DNA of 64,000 bases from Varanus komodoensis (taxonomy: Eukaryota; Chordata; Lepidosauria; Squamata; Varanidae): positions 24,950,092 to 25,014,091 of the forward strand of contig NW_025335317.1 in NCBI RefSeq assembly GCF_004798865.1, read 5' to 3'. A model generated the notes under the pieces. It was not told the DNA's origin. It made no database searches and saw only the letters and a list, made by a program, of their open reading frames with translations. Below are positions 23,336 to 34,617 of this stretch, one piece after another. The translations under genes were made by a program, and so were the position numbers. Numbering within the stretch: the stretch's first letter is position 1; each line of letters starts with the position of its first letter.

Positions 23336-24830
23336 GGTTCTCCCTCTTGGATGAACACCTTAATGTGGTGAGGTGGTTTGGGAGTTTCCAAGAAGGAAAG
23401 CGCAATGCTGATAAGAGGCTGGAATCTCTCAGTAGCTTAGTGACCTAACAGCCGAGGCAGAATGGTCAAAGCAGAAAGTAAGAGGCATCTACCCTCTTCA
23501 GGAGCAATCATCAGCAGAAGAGAATGGACATCTGCAATGGTGATGGGGCAGAAATTCCTGAAGGGCAGATATTGGGCATCAGTGGAGGTTGAAGGTGACC
23601 CTGGCAGAGGATCTTTCACGATGGCAGTGATGCTCAAGCTACTCTGGTCGGTCCTGCACAGAAGAAGGCAATGGTGAACCACTTCTAAATGTTTCTTACC
23701 TTGAAAACCCTGCTTCAAATGAAGCAGGAGATATTTCCAGAAGATGAGGCTCCCAAGTCAGAAGACACTCAACCAGCTACTGGGGAAAAGAAACGGACAA
23801 GTACAAATAGCGCTGCCAATAATGATGCAACTGGATTAAATAGAAAGAAAACCTAATGGCTGATGTACATGTGGTGAAAGGCAAGGCCAGTGCTGCATGA
23901 CATACACAACTGGAACAAGGAACTTGGATCAAAGCACAATGGAAACTATCAAGTAAAGAACAATGAGGGGGAACTGAGAACCTTCTGGCTATTGAGTGAT
24001 ATAAAAAATGAAATAAACAAAACAGTTAAGCAATGCAATACTTGGTCTGAATGAATTAAAGTGGACTGGAATGGGGCATTCTCAGGCAGAGAAACTTAAA
24101 GTAAGTATAACATAGACAAACCATAGACAAACTATGTAAGGGCAAGTAGAAGGTGGAGAAGCTGTATGCTTGCTACCACAACAAGACCAGTAATACATTT
24201 CTGTAGTGGCCATGAATTATTAATACAAAAAATCAGATATAAAAAAGTCAGTGGCAGAACTATAGTTCTAAAATACAATCTAAACAACATTCCTGAGGAA
24301 TTTAAAGTCTGCATAAAGAACAGATTCAGATTACTGAATTTGACTGAACATGAACCAGAAGAACTGTGGAATGAAGACATTAAAAAGCCTGGATGGATGA
24401 CAGAAGAAACCCAGTTTCTAAGGGCAGGTGAGAAAGGTGACAAAAAATATGGTCATATCCTGAATGCAGCTTTTCAGTTACTCTCTCAGAGAGAATTACA
24501 GGGGCCAATGGAAAGAAAAAGAAGAGAAAAACAAAGGAAGAAAGATAGACCTCTTCCAGAAAAGCCAGGAAATCAAAGGGAATCTTAAACCTAGATTAAG
24601 AATGCTGAAAGACCAAGAGGGAAGCTTACTATCTGACAGGGAAAAAAATAAAGTGGAAACATGTACAGAAGAACTATACAGAGGAGATGCAAGGATGACA
24701 AACGCCTGAAAAGAATAATCATATGAGGACGAGCCTGCAATATTAGAAAGCACATTCATAGAAATATGAACTTAACTGAATTCCTTGAGGATTTCTCCAA
24801 CAACCTTGAGTGGGAGAAGGCAAAGGGGGT
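23336..24830 (+). mobile_element. Old BovB-lineage RTE LINE, eroded
   Basis: The segment 23720-23860 parallels the young BovB at 28470-28590 word for word in outline: AGAAGATGAGGCTCCCAAGT versus GGAAGATGAGCCCCTCAGGT, then CTACTGGGGAAAAGAAACGG versus CTACTGGGGAAGAGCAGAGG, then AATGATGCAACTGG versus AATGAAGCGACTGG. Further on, 24290-24700 keeps the endonuclease-RT linker of RTE proteins: FKVCIKNRFRLLNLTEHEPE, ELW, WMTEET, then in another frame DLFQKSQEIKG, LRMLKDQEG and CTEELYRGD, and finally EPAILES at 24730. Frames are broken many times. Much older than the copies at 28271 and 36238. 3' end not found. Confidence 0.8.
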
Positions 24831-27487
24831 GGAGCTAAAGGCAAAAGAGAGCAGGGCCACAATGTCAAAAAATCAGCATATTTTGACATAAAGTACTTAA
24901 CACCAGTAACTAAGCCTAAAGAGAGGCATTTCAAGAGGAATTGAGCCTATCTGAGAAAACCAAGAGAACCAAACCAAGCTTTGGCCCATGGGCTTGAGGT
25001 TTTGTTGCAGCAGACTATTAGAAAATATTCCACAAATTGGCATTTTTGGTCATGTTTCATGGTAGACAGAAACAATTGGCTATTGTAGCTCTGCAGGGAA
25101 CATTTTGAGTATATTGATTGGGGTGCTTCCAGATGATTTTTTTTATCATGCAGTTATTGATAGAATGTTATGGTATGATTGAGACATTGTCCTCTTCAGC
25201 TTGTGATCCCCCCGTGTTTCCTCTATCAGTTTCAGTACCACAAGAATCTTTCAAGCAGGACAAGAAATAATTGCATGAACTTTGATTGGTAGTTGTGCTT
25301 CTGGAAGCACTCTGGGCCTGGTGTCTTTATCACACTTGGCCCCGTACGCAGTACAGCTCTTGTCCATTTATTCATTCATCTGGCAATTCCACAGCATGTG
25401 GTACTTTACAGAACATCATCTTTTTAACGACCCTAATAACAACAAATCTCCATCTTGAGAAGTTTGCAGTCTAAAAGCTGACAGTGAGAGAGAAACAATC
25501 ATGAGAGGAAAAGGAAAGGCAAGAGTAATAATGAGTTAACTTACATCTTTAGGTGACCGATACCCACCTTCCTCGAACTGTAGAATTTCACACTTGAATT
25601 ACAGGAAGTGCAATTTTATCACCCAGTGTAATGAGTAAAGCTTCCAAGAACTTCAAATGGGAGATCAGAGTAGGGGGAGAAGTAGGTTTTATTTGTTTGT
25701 TCAGTCTTCTGTTGTGTTTTTGCAGGCTATGGGAGATTATTTAAATCCTCCCCCATTTTGCTATGTGCCTGGAGACTAGGACAGCTTTGGACCAGTGGAC
25801 TCATAGCCTTTGCTGGCATGCCGAGGGATTGCTCACTGATGCTTAGCTGGTGTGCTTCTCTGGAGTAGCCAGGCCAAATCTTTGCTCTGAGGAGTCCGCT
25901 GAATGAGCCTTTGGGGTAGCCTTTCCAAAGCATTCCACTGATTGTTGTCCTAATGAAGCAGAGAGATGACTGCTGCAGTTTCCTAGAGAGCTTGCCGGGC
26001 CCAAATCTTTGTGGAGATCTTTCCTCAAAGTAAGCCATTGTGGGTGTGGTGACCACAAAGTCTTGCTCTGATGAAGAATAGCTGGCAGTGAGCCATTAGT
26101 TGGAGGAGGAGCAGGAGGAGGAGAGGCTGTGGTGACGTGCCTTCCGGCTCTGAGTGGTGAGATGCCTCGCACCACCGCTGCTGAGCAGAGAAGGAAACTG
26201 CTTGTGCAGTTTGTGGACTTTCCTTCAATGGACATTTTAGAAGATGCTTTCAAAGGGTAGACAGCACAAAGATCTAGATATAGGATATTTTGCTGTACGT
26301 GGCAAGCTGGACTAAGTTTGTTCCCTGTAGCCTAAGTGGTTCCAGTGATGAACAAGAGGGAGGTATCAACGGGCTTCAGGGAATACCATGATTTGCAGGA
26401 ATAGAGATTTCTTTTTGTGTGTGGGGGGACTCTTTAAGATAGGAGGAAAAACACAAATGAGGACTGAACATGCTAAGTTATAGAATGGCTGTTACAGGAG
26501 GGAAGGGAAAACTGCTGGTGGGAATGGAATGGCCAGATCCATGAACTGGCAATACTTTGTTGGAGTGTTTGTTTTGTGTTCTCTTAATTCCCAGAAGATG
26601 CAGTTTGATACCTGCTTAAACATGGAGGAAGACTCCCTGAGCCTTGTGCAATGCTTGTGCTCCACAAAATGGAGAAACGGAGTCCCTTCCCATATTGAGA
26701 ATGCTAATGCGCTTGACACTGCCTACTGAGTACTTTTCTTTGCTTACATTTACTATTATGCCACCTGTCACTATAGCACATGCCAATATTAAATGTGATA
26801 GATTAAATAAATGGAGTGATTAAAATGTCAGTCAGCAAGAAGTGATGATAGATCTTTATCCCAAATACATTTATGCCTAGGCACAATCAACATGACTTAT
26901 GTTAAAAGAAAAAAAATGAAACAGGTTTTAATGCATGGAAAACATGACTAGGGAAATAATCGGAAGATCTACCACACTTTGCGGCTGAGGGGAACTTGTT
27001 TACTTGAGTGGATTTTAAGTTTTCTCAACTACTGAATCCAGAACTCATATCCCTCTGTACCTGAACACTATACTTTCAATCTGGATGCATCCCTGGAACT
27101 GTGGAAGCGGCAATCCCAGCTGCTTTGTGGCTGATGGGGAATGATCCATATTACTGCTTTATTACCACCATTAGTGGTGATAAAGCAGCCATCTGTGTTG
27201 CTTCAGAGGCTCTGGCGGGGGAAGGAGACTGCACCTCCCGTGGTCCAGTAGCCCTGCTTTGACTGCTCCCTTACCTCTGCCTTAGGGGCAGTATACCAAT
27301 AATTTGCCCCCCTGTTTGCATGTACTGCCATGCTTTTTCCAGCAGCTGCCAAATGGACTTGGGGACTGCCTGCAGCCCACCAGGTGTGTGTTCCTGGTCT
27401 AGTGTTTTCGACTTCCAGAAAACTAATTTGACAACCATTATTTTGGAGTCTGGCTTAAAAAAAAACAAAACAGTTTTTATGCCCTCT
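24831..27487. other. Non-coding stretch, nothing confidently recognised
   Basis: No exon found. 25360-25490 contains ACTTTACAGA and AGTTTGCAGTCTAAAAGC, words often seen in eroded LINE 3' UTRs. 26090-26130 is a GGA-rich low-complexity tract with overlapping open frames on the minus strand. A 14-bp hairpin is listed separately. Confidence 0.4.
27155..27187. repeat. 14-bp hairpin with 5-base loop
   Basis: TGCTTTATTACCAC (27155-27168) faces GTGGTGATAAAGCA (27174-27187) around CATTA. All 14 positions pair, one as a G-T wobble. It is compact and stable for its length. No associated T-run or gene gives it a role. Confidence 0.8.
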
Positions 27488-27507
27488 AAAGAAAGCTCGT
27501 TGCATTG
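27488..27507 (+). repeat. Left TSD of the L1-derived element
   Basis: The 20-bp direct repeat AAAGAAAGCTCGTTGCATTG matches 31145-31164 at 18 of 20 positions. Both differences are C to T, one of them at a CpG. It marks the insertion point of the L1-derived element between them. Confidence 0.9.
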
Positions 27508-28260
27508 GGGGACTTCCGGTTTGGGTCATGGCGGCATGGCTGTGAATAGCAAGAGCTCTTACTATCACACCGGTGTTTGTTCGACAAAGAGCCGTGGGAG
27601 GCTCATCTAAGCCCTGTCAGGGCAAAGATTAGGTTGTCTGGGCACTCTTCTAATTATGCAGGGCGGTGGTTCCGCTTTTATTGGGATAGATTCGGGCTTT
27701 TCTCAATTGGACAATACAAGGGAGAGATAAAGCTCCCTGTAAGCCATCGGCATTCGGACAATAGCATAGTTAATTAGCTGAAAGTTCATCGGACTGCTGA
27801 GTGAGCATTTTTATCTTTTTTTCTTCTGTATTACCCGTGAAAGTGCAGCAACAGTGTCTAATTTGGCATAAAGAAGAAAGGAGAAGCCCTTTGATGGAGG
27901 GAGGAATCCCCCCCCCCCACGGAGTTTTAAGCAGTGACTTAAGTTTTAAGTTTTAAGCGGTGGAGAGGAGTTGAAGTTCTTTTCGAGAGTTTGAGGCTTG
28001 AGAGAAAGACCTTTTTTCTCTAACCTCCACAAGGGCGAAGAATTGAAATAAATAATTGCTTTGAAATAACATGATAGAAGATAAAAATTACACCGATTGG
28101 CCATTGTCTCTCTCTTTTTATTGGACTCCTGCCAAAAACAATTGGACTCTTGCCAAATTGAAATATGTCATTCTCTTTGCTTGGTAAAATTTGTAAAGAA
28201 AGAACGCCCTTCGCTGCCACCCGATGGCTATTTGGATTTATAGCAAGTATTTTTACTCTT

Positions 28261-28270
28261 ATATTTTTTC
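28261..28270 (+). repeat. Left TSD of the nested BovB
   Basis: ATATTTTTTC, repeated exactly at 29550-29559. It dates the BovB as having entered an already inserted L1-derived element. Confidence 0.9.
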
Positions 28271-28689
28271 CCTCCTTCATGGATCACTGCCTTGTTGTGG
28301 CAAAGGGCTTGCGTAGCTCAATGAAGCTATGAGCTATGCCGTGCAGGGTCACCCAAGATGGACAGGTCATAGCAGAGAGCTCTGACAAAACGTGATTCAC
28401 TGGAGAAGGAAATGGCAACCCACTCCAGTATCTTCACCATGAAAACCCCATGGACTATACCAAAAGGCAAAAAGATATGACGCCGGAAGATGAGCCCCTC
28501 AGGTCGGAAGGTGTCCAAACTGCTACTGGGGAAGAGCAGAGGGCTAGTACTAGTAGCGCCAGAAAGAATGAAGCGACTGGGTCAAAGCTGAAACACTCAG
28601 TTGCAGATGTATCTGGTGATGAAAGGAGAGTCCGATGCTGAACCACTGATTGGTTCAAAATTGAGAAAGGAGTTCAGCAAGGCTGTATA

Positions 28690-29183
28690 TTGTTGCCCTG
28701 CCTATTTAACTTATCTGCAGAGCACATCATGAGAAAGGTGGGGCTAGATGAATCTCCAGTTGTAATTAAGATTGCTCGGACATATATCAACAACCTCAGA
28801 TTTGCAGATGATACCACTCTAATGGCAGAAAGTGAAGAGGAACTAAAGAGCTTCTTGATGCAGGAGGAGAGTGAAAAGTTGGCTTAAAACTCAACATTAA
28901 GAAAACTAAGATCATGGCATCCAGTCCTCTCACTTCCTGGCAAATAGATGGGGAAGAAATGGAGGAAGCGACACATTTTATTTTCCTGGGCTCCAAGATC
29001 ACCGCAGACGGGGACTGCAGCCAAGAAATTAAAAGACGCTTGCTCCTGGGAAGGCAAGCTATGGGAAATCTAGACAGCATACTAAAAAGCAGAGACATCA
29101 CCCTGCCAACAAAAGTGCATATAGTCAAGGCTATGGTTTTCCCAGTTGCAATGTATGGCTGTGAAAGCTGGACCATAAGGTAG
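28690..29183 (+). pseudogene. BovB reverse transcriptase remnant
   Basis: The first frame (to 28887) reads FNLSAEHIMRKVGLDES and carries RFADDTTLMAE, the FADD catalytic motif of RT block 5, intact. A break follows near 28885. A second frame (28914-29183) reads WQIDGEEMEEATHFIFLGSK and ITADG, then IKRRLLLGRQAMGNLDSILKS, shortened here to its core RRLLLGRQAMGNLDSIL, and AMYGCESW, the thumb and C-terminal region of RTE-type RTs. The N-terminal RT blocks and endonuclease are deleted, so no enzyme can be made. Confidence 0.9.
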
Positions 29184-29324
29184 GCTGAGCACCAAAGGAT
29201 TGAGGCCTTTGAATTGTGGTGCTGGAGGAGACTCCTGTGAGTCCCTTGGACCGCAAGGCGATCAAACCAGTCAGTCCTAGAGGAGATCAACCCTGACTGC
29301 TCTTTAGAAAGCCAGATACTGAAG

Positions 29325-29549
29325 ATGAAACTCAAATACATTGGCCACCTAATGAGAAGGAAGGACTCCCTGGAGAAGAGCCAGAGAATGTTGGGAACAA
29401 TAGATGGCAAAAGAAGAAGGGGACGACAGAGAATGAGGTGGCTAGATGGAGTCACTGAAGCAGTCGGTGTGTGGAGGACAGGAAGGCCTGGAGGAATGTG
29501 GTCCATGGGGTCACAACGGGTCGGACACGACTTCGCAACTAACAACAAC
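29325..29549 (+). other. BovB C-terminal coding and 3' tail segment
   Basis: In frame from 29325 the sequence encodes MKLKYIGHLMRRKDSLEKSQ then GKRRRGRQRMRWLDGVTEA, the basic C-terminus shared by BovB proteins, followed by the family 3' end. The 36238-36528 copy has the same stretch on the minus strand, which fixes the family boundary. Confidence 0.9.
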
Positions 29550-29599
29550 ATATTTTTTCTGCTGCTGTCTTGTAATCTTTGGTGAAAATTACTACCGCT

Positions 29600-29995
29600 A
29601 TGGAAGAGCTAAAGATGATGCTTCTGGCAATACAGGAATCCTTAACAGCTTTGCAAATATCCCAAGAGGCAATGTTAATACAACAGGAAAACATTTCAAT
29701 TGAACAAAAAGAATATTTTGACAACCTTGATAATTCTATTAAGGAGCCTTTGGTAGATGTGCATCTTAAAGCTGAACAGAATATACAAAAAATACAACAA
29801 GCATATGAAAAATTCAAAATGGTGGACCAAGAAACCAAATTAGCAAAGCCAATAATTAAGTTATCATGGGAGTTGCTTGCTATATTAGAGAGAGAGAATC
29901 TATTCTGGCTATCAAAAGAAGGAACATTTCTTACTGGGAATGTTATAAGATACAAACTGGACACGATTTTTAAGGCACAAGAACTGTATGATTAG
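29600..29995 (+). pseudogene. L1 ORF1-like coiled-coil fragment
   Basis: ATG at 29600 opens 131 codons beginning MEELKMMLLAIQESLTALQ, rich in E, Q, K, I and L with heptad-like spacing, as in the N-terminal coiled coil of L1 ORF1 proteins, which trimerise and bind the L1 RNA. The usual ORF1p is about 300-350 residues with RRM and C-terminal domains. Those are not found, so this is a shortened remnant. The frame reaches upstream to 29579 without an ATG. The BovB ends only 50 bases before it. Confidence 0.55.
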
Positions 29996-31144
29996 CAACA
30001 AGAAATACATTGGAAATGAATATTGACTTACAACAAGCACTACAGCTACTGAACACAAAGGAAGAGAGATGGGGCAGGGGTGTAAAGAAGAAATAAGAGA
30101 ATTTTTTATCTTAAATGGAATAATTTAAATGGGTTGGCACATTTATATGTGGTATGGAAAGGCTAAGTTACATGATTCTTTTATCTTTAAGTTACTATAC
30201 TAGAAAATTATTAATGTTGGTGTAGGAAAAGTTGTACTAAGATGGTCTTTTTTCTTCTTCTTTTCTTTTTTTCCTTTTTTTTACCCAGGGAAGCTTCTCT
30301 GTATCCAAATGCATTGAATTCTGAAGGGATTATAAGATATGATCCAAACTGAGCTAAGAAATATAAGAACAGGGAGTTGATCTATTTCTTTTTTGGTGAC
30401 ATAAGGTGTAGATACAGTCCAGATATGTTAAAGATTGTAAAGATTGGGGCTTTTATAAGGAGTTAATAGTATTTGATTAAGTGATGTTTAAGTTAGATGA
30501 AACATTAGCAACTTAGTATAAAGAAAGTTTGTATAAAATCTATTATAGGTAGCAGTTGTTGCCAAATAGATTAGCTAAGATGTTTCTAAAGATGTCAAAT
30601 GGATGTTGGGTATTTAAACATAAATTGGGTATTTTTATTACATAGAGTAAAGGAAGTGGTACAAAAATCCTTAGTTGCTTAAACCAGAAATTTCTTTTTT
30701 AGTAGGCATTATATTGGAACATTAGTAAATAAGAAATGTATTTGATTTTATTTGTAATCTTTGTGGTGAGGAGTCTATTTGTTTAATATTGAAAAAATGA
30801 AGAATTACTCATTGACGAATTGATTAAAAGATCCTGAACTGTGCAGAAATGGTCAGACTGAATTTACCATTGAAGGAGGAAGAAGATATTGACTTCTATC
30901 AAATTTGGAGACTTTTTTCTTTATTATTGGCTAGAGAAACGGGACTTTGCATAGATTTAAACATATTTTTTTTGGACTTGGCTTAGATTTAAATATGTTC
31001 TCAAGTTATTATAAATGGATTTGAATATGACTATGAAATGTTAAAAAGAAAGAAAAAATGAGTAGGGGGCTGACCCAGTAAGTCTGATGTAATTGATGTT
31101 TTTAGTGTTAGTTGAAAAATTTTAATAAAACTTATTTTTTTAAA

Positions 31145-31164
31145 AAAGAAAGCTTGTTGTATTG
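31145..31164 (+). repeat. Right TSD of the L1-derived element
   Basis: AAAGAAAGCTTGTTGTATTG, the partner of 27488-27507, follows immediately after the TTTTTAAAA end of the element. The two C to T differences suggest methylated-cytosine decay since insertion. Confidence 0.9.
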
Positions 31165-31549
31165 CTGCGAACTGTTCTTGTACTTCACTGAATGTTCTTA
31201 GTGTTTCAGCTACATTTACTTTCCTGTGATTTAGACGTAGCTGGTGCCTGCCTCCTTGGGTGAGATTTGTTTTCTTGTTGGAGGAATACTAGTATCTGGA
31301 TGCCAACAGGCAACTGGAGCCAGACGCAAACTGCCATTGATGGAATGGCTTCTCTCACAAAAGATCCCTCCACCCAGTTTTTAGAGGTTGCCCCCACCCT
31401 CAAGATAGCCTTGCCCCATGCATCAGGGTCCCCTGACTTTTGGTGCAGCATGATTGCTGTGAAGCCAATCAGGGGAAGGGAAAGGATCATTCCACATCCA
31501 CATCCACAAGCCCAGCCCCACATGCCTAAATCAGGACTGTACCTCTAGG

Positions 31550-31615
31550 CTGCAATCCTGCATCTACGCTTCTGGGAATAGGCCTCATTGAGTTCAGTGG
31601 GATTTACTTCTGCCA
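31550..31615. repeat. Fragment of a common dispersed repeat
   Basis: GCTGCAATCCTGCATCTACG, CTTCTGGGAATAGGCCTCAT and TTCAGTGGGATTTACTTCTG form a word order I recall as a frequent squamate and archosaur repeat ('ctgggagtaagccccattgaactcagtgggacttacttctg'). Related scraps (AACATGCATAGGACTG) occur at 63825-63840. Class not assigned. Confidence 0.5.
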
Positions 31616-33219
31616 TAGAGATATCTAGGACTGAGTTGTTAAGGAAGTGCTGGATTTCACAAGGGGTTCCTCCATTTCCTGTAAGTGAAAGGGATAATCT
31701 GGAGGCTGCTCTTGGTTTCCCATCATATCATCACTTTGAAATGATGCACCTGCCACCATGTTTCCTCCTGTGCAATTATCAAAATCAGAGAACCTGGCAA
31801 ACTGGTTTTAAGCTATTGCCAGGTAGTTTTCAGAAGAAAACAATTCAATACTTTCTTTTAACCCCTTTGACTTGCAACGAAAGTTTAAGTGTACACAGCA
31901 CACTTCTAAATAACTGGAGGTGATTTTATAAGTGACTTCATCTTTATTATCCATTTTGATTGTTCAGACAAACAATTCAATTTATTGTCATCTGGGTATT
32001 GCCACTGAGAAGTGAAGTAGTTCACTTATTTAAATGAACTTGTATTCTTTTCTTTTTGAGGATTCATTAGAAAAGGGGTCATAATGGGGAATTCTTTATG
32101 CATTCTTCCAGCAGTAAGAGTTGATTTCTTGTGGAACCAAAATGGCAAGTACACTCTATACCAAGCCAGCTGTTAATATTTTATTAAAACAAGTATGAGA
32201 AAAGGCCCAAAGGCTGCATAAGCCAAGATGAAATGAGAAAGCTGGCAAAATTTTGTAACTTAAATCTGTGTATTATTAATGGCAAGGAGAGTGACCTTTG
32301 AAACAGAACTTCTCCCTGAAATTCAAAATTTGCCACCGGCAAACAAGGCACACTTGGCCCATGCTGTTTGTCATAACCATCTTATATGTCAGTGGAATGG
32401 ATGTCTCTGTGTTCAAATACCATGTACCTGGAGGCATAACTTCAGTGGGAGACTCCATAAAGCAGTGCACTGGCAAAAGTCTTCTTCATGCTGTCAGACA
32501 GCTGTCCTGTAAAAGTAGCTTGAGGACAGGAAATGAAGACCATAAAAATGAGATGATGCAGACTACAAGATCAGATCACAACCCCCAAACACACACACCT
32601 TTATCTGTTTCGCCTGTAGTGTAGCTCCGAATATGATTTGAACGGATCATTAACCAGTTTTACTCTACAGTTCTCTTTAATCATTAAAGTTTAATGGCAT
32701 TTCCAAATAGTCTATGGTTGTTTCACATCATCGCTTGATGTATCTGCCCTTAACATGCACATCTTTGAATGCATGAAGGGGAGAGCACAATAACATCCCC
32801 AATCTCTTTGTGTGCAACTGAACGTATATATGCCAACATCTGTGCACGTGCAGCGCTTGGGACCCACAATTGGAAGCTCCTTTCCAGAGATCCCATTGGT
32901 GCAAAGAGTGCTTTATGCATATACCGTTGTACATGCATGCAGACCCTTAGCTGGGCACATGAAAATCAAGATCAGGGACTAAACATGCAATCCTATTCCA
33001 TCTCCCCAACCATTCATTCCAGTTTTACAGCCCAAGAGTGATGAAAGTACAAAATCAAACTAGGTTCCTATCTTGGCAAGTGATGCTCTAGTATATCTCT
33101 TCAAAGTAAGCGAGTTTGTTTGTTTTTGGTTATTGTTATTCTTTAAATCTTGGACTTAGGCCAAGGTAGAAAGAGACCTAACAGACCTAAGCCATTAAGG
33201 ACACTTGAAGATAATGGTT
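31616..33219. other. Non-coding stretch, nothing recognised
   Basis: No exon or nameable repeat. Overlapping frames at 32276-32624 and 32728-33041 run on both strands without protein signature. Confidence 0.45.
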
Positions 33220-33300
33220 GTGACATTAAACCATAATTACTTCCTTACTAGAAGCTGACTTAATTAAGGAAACATTAGCTCTAATGTGCAATTAGGAATC
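33220..33300. promoter_or_regulatory. Candidate conserved non-coding element
   Basis: Unique 80-base segment with CATAATTACTTCC, GACTTAATTAAGG, AACATTAGCTC and GCAATTAGG, again four homeodomain-type cores, including the palindrome CTTAATTAAG. Regulatory role is inferred only from composition. Confidence 0.25.
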
Positions 33301-33403
33301 GGATCCCTTGTGGTTGAACTGGTATGTGGCTCAGTTCTGTATCATTGATTCCTTCTTGATTAATGAATTCTTCCATCAGCTTTAGAATGTGTCAGGTATA
33401 GAT

Positions 33404-33560
33404 TTTATTTATTCATTTATTAATAATTCTTCTATACTGCTTAATATAATACTTGCTAAACTGTGCACACTAAAATACATATATTATACCATGTAAAACA
33501 ATAGAAATAATAAAACTGTACAGCAAAGATAACAATAAAGCGAAGCAGTGTTATAGTCCA
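33404..33560 (-). mobile_element. Eroded LINE 3' end (L2/CR1 group)
   Basis: TTTATTTATTCATTTATTAA followed by TTCTTCTATACTGCTTAA resembles the (TAAA)n tail and TTTCTATGCTG start of the minus-strand LINE ends at 13161 and 43901. An A-rich body with AACAAT words follows. It is much decayed, so family placement is tentative. Confidence 0.45.
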
Positions 33561-34384
33561 TTACAGACCAGGCAGTGCCCGTGTAACACATATGTTATCA
33601 GGAGGCGTGTAAGCTTGGGAATTAGAGCACCTCAAAAGGAGCGCTTGCCTCCAGGTTGCCTCAAAAGGCTTGGGATCTTTTGCTGTGGTTTAATGCTCGT
33701 GGTCAGAGAGAATAAGCCCTGGTTTTGCATTCACACAAACAGACACAGCACTTAGAAAGGAGAAATTATTCACCAGAAAAATTCAAAGCAGGCACAAACT
33801 TTGAACCCAATGTTGTCCAGACAGCAAACATTCCTTTTGCATCCCAATCTTACTCTGCATTTCTACAGAGAGAAAGAAACACAGGTCAATGGGTGGTGGA
33901 GTCAGCCCATTTCCTGTCCTGCAGAGGTAAGGCTTGAGTCCAGAGCTGCATGCAGGGCCGGCTTGCAGAGGAAAGAGAGCCCCCTCTCTACACCTCTGAT
34001 ATTCATGCTATTTCATGTGTCTATGGGAAAGATAAATTTCTCAGATTTAAGCTAATTGTGGGAAAGGGGGCTTGATAGCTTCCTGGCGACCCTAACTACC
34101 GTTTCACTGGGTAAGAGGTGAAACCTTTGTCTCTGTTTGCTATAGATAGGGTAATTTCCAGGTGCCTCATACACCCTGCATGGTTGTCTCGCCTAATCTC
34201 TTTCAGGGGAGAAATGCCTGGTCTTTTGTGGCAAGAAATCCAGCATTCATTCTTATCCCGTACTAGCTAGCCCTGGATATTAGGTCCTTCTTCCGTAATT
34301 CAAGACTACCCAACATGACCCATGGCCTACAAGCCCATTTTGGCCAGGAAGCTTATGGTTATGGAGCGAATATTGATTTGTACA

Positions 34385-34510
34385 TGCATTGCACTTTTTA
34401 TTTTATATTTATTTATTATTAAACTTATATTCTACATTATTCACCCAAGGGCTTTCTAACTGACTTACAGGAGAAACAGAATAATAATAATAAAAAAAAA
34501 ACACACAATA
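34385..34510 (-). mobile_element. Eroded LINE or SINE 3' end
   Basis: TTTATTTATTATTAAACTTA, then TCACCCAAGGGCTTTCTAAC and TGACTTACAGGAGAAACAG and AATAATAATAAT. This is the usual order of a minus-strand squamate LINE tail ('cccaaggagctcaaggtggcttacagg'). A short hairpin (TTTTCCCTAGAATGCC with GGCATTCTGGGAAAA, 34550-34597) follows. Confidence 0.45.
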
Positions 34511-34617
34511 TAACCATCACATTATTCCTAGAAGACATCCGTTGTTTTCCCTAGAATGCCTTGTGTGTTTCATTATTCTAGGGCATTCTGGGAAAATGGA
34601 AGCCACCAATAATGATA

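Larger units (their letters stand above)
28271..29549 (+). mobile_element. BovB LINE, internally deleted, 10-bp TSD
   Basis: The 5' part (28280-28640) matches the BovB leader: GGATCACTGCCTTGTTGTGG, then GAAGCTATGAGCTATGCCGT, CCCATGGACTATACC and GGAAGATGAGCCCCTCAGGT. At about 28640 the sequence jumps into the reverse transcriptase, so endonuclease and the RT N-terminus are missing. It ends with GTCACAACGGGTCGGACACG and ACTAACAACAAC, the BovB 3' end and (AAC)n tail. Exact 10-bp TSDs flank it. Compared with a typical 3-kb RTE element it is 1.28 kb, so the loss occurred before or during insertion. It sits in the same orientation as its L1-like host. Confidence 0.95.
27508..31144 (+). mobile_element. 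L1-derived non-autonomous LINE, ORF2 absent, 20-bp TSD
   Basis: The element begins right after the TSD with GGGACTTCCGGTTTGGGTCA, an L1-type 5' UTR start with GC-rich ATGGCGGCATGG, and ends with TTTTAATAAAACTTATTTTT followed by an A run, a typical L1 3' end. Between lie about 0.75 kb of 5' UTR, an ORF1-like coiled-coil frame (29600-29995) and about 1.1 kb of AT-rich 3' region. No reverse transcriptase or endonuclease of ORF2 is found. Without the BovB inside it (28271-29549) the element is about 2.35 kb. This is a half-L1 architecture, which must be mobilised in trans. Both ends and TSD are preserved, so this was a single full insertion and not a truncated one. Confidence 0.8.

Noticed and set aside
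28796-29551. 251-codon minus-strand open frame
   Set aside because: It is the antisense shadow of the BovB reverse transcriptase region. The plus strand carries the recognisable FADD motif and RTE protein blocks.
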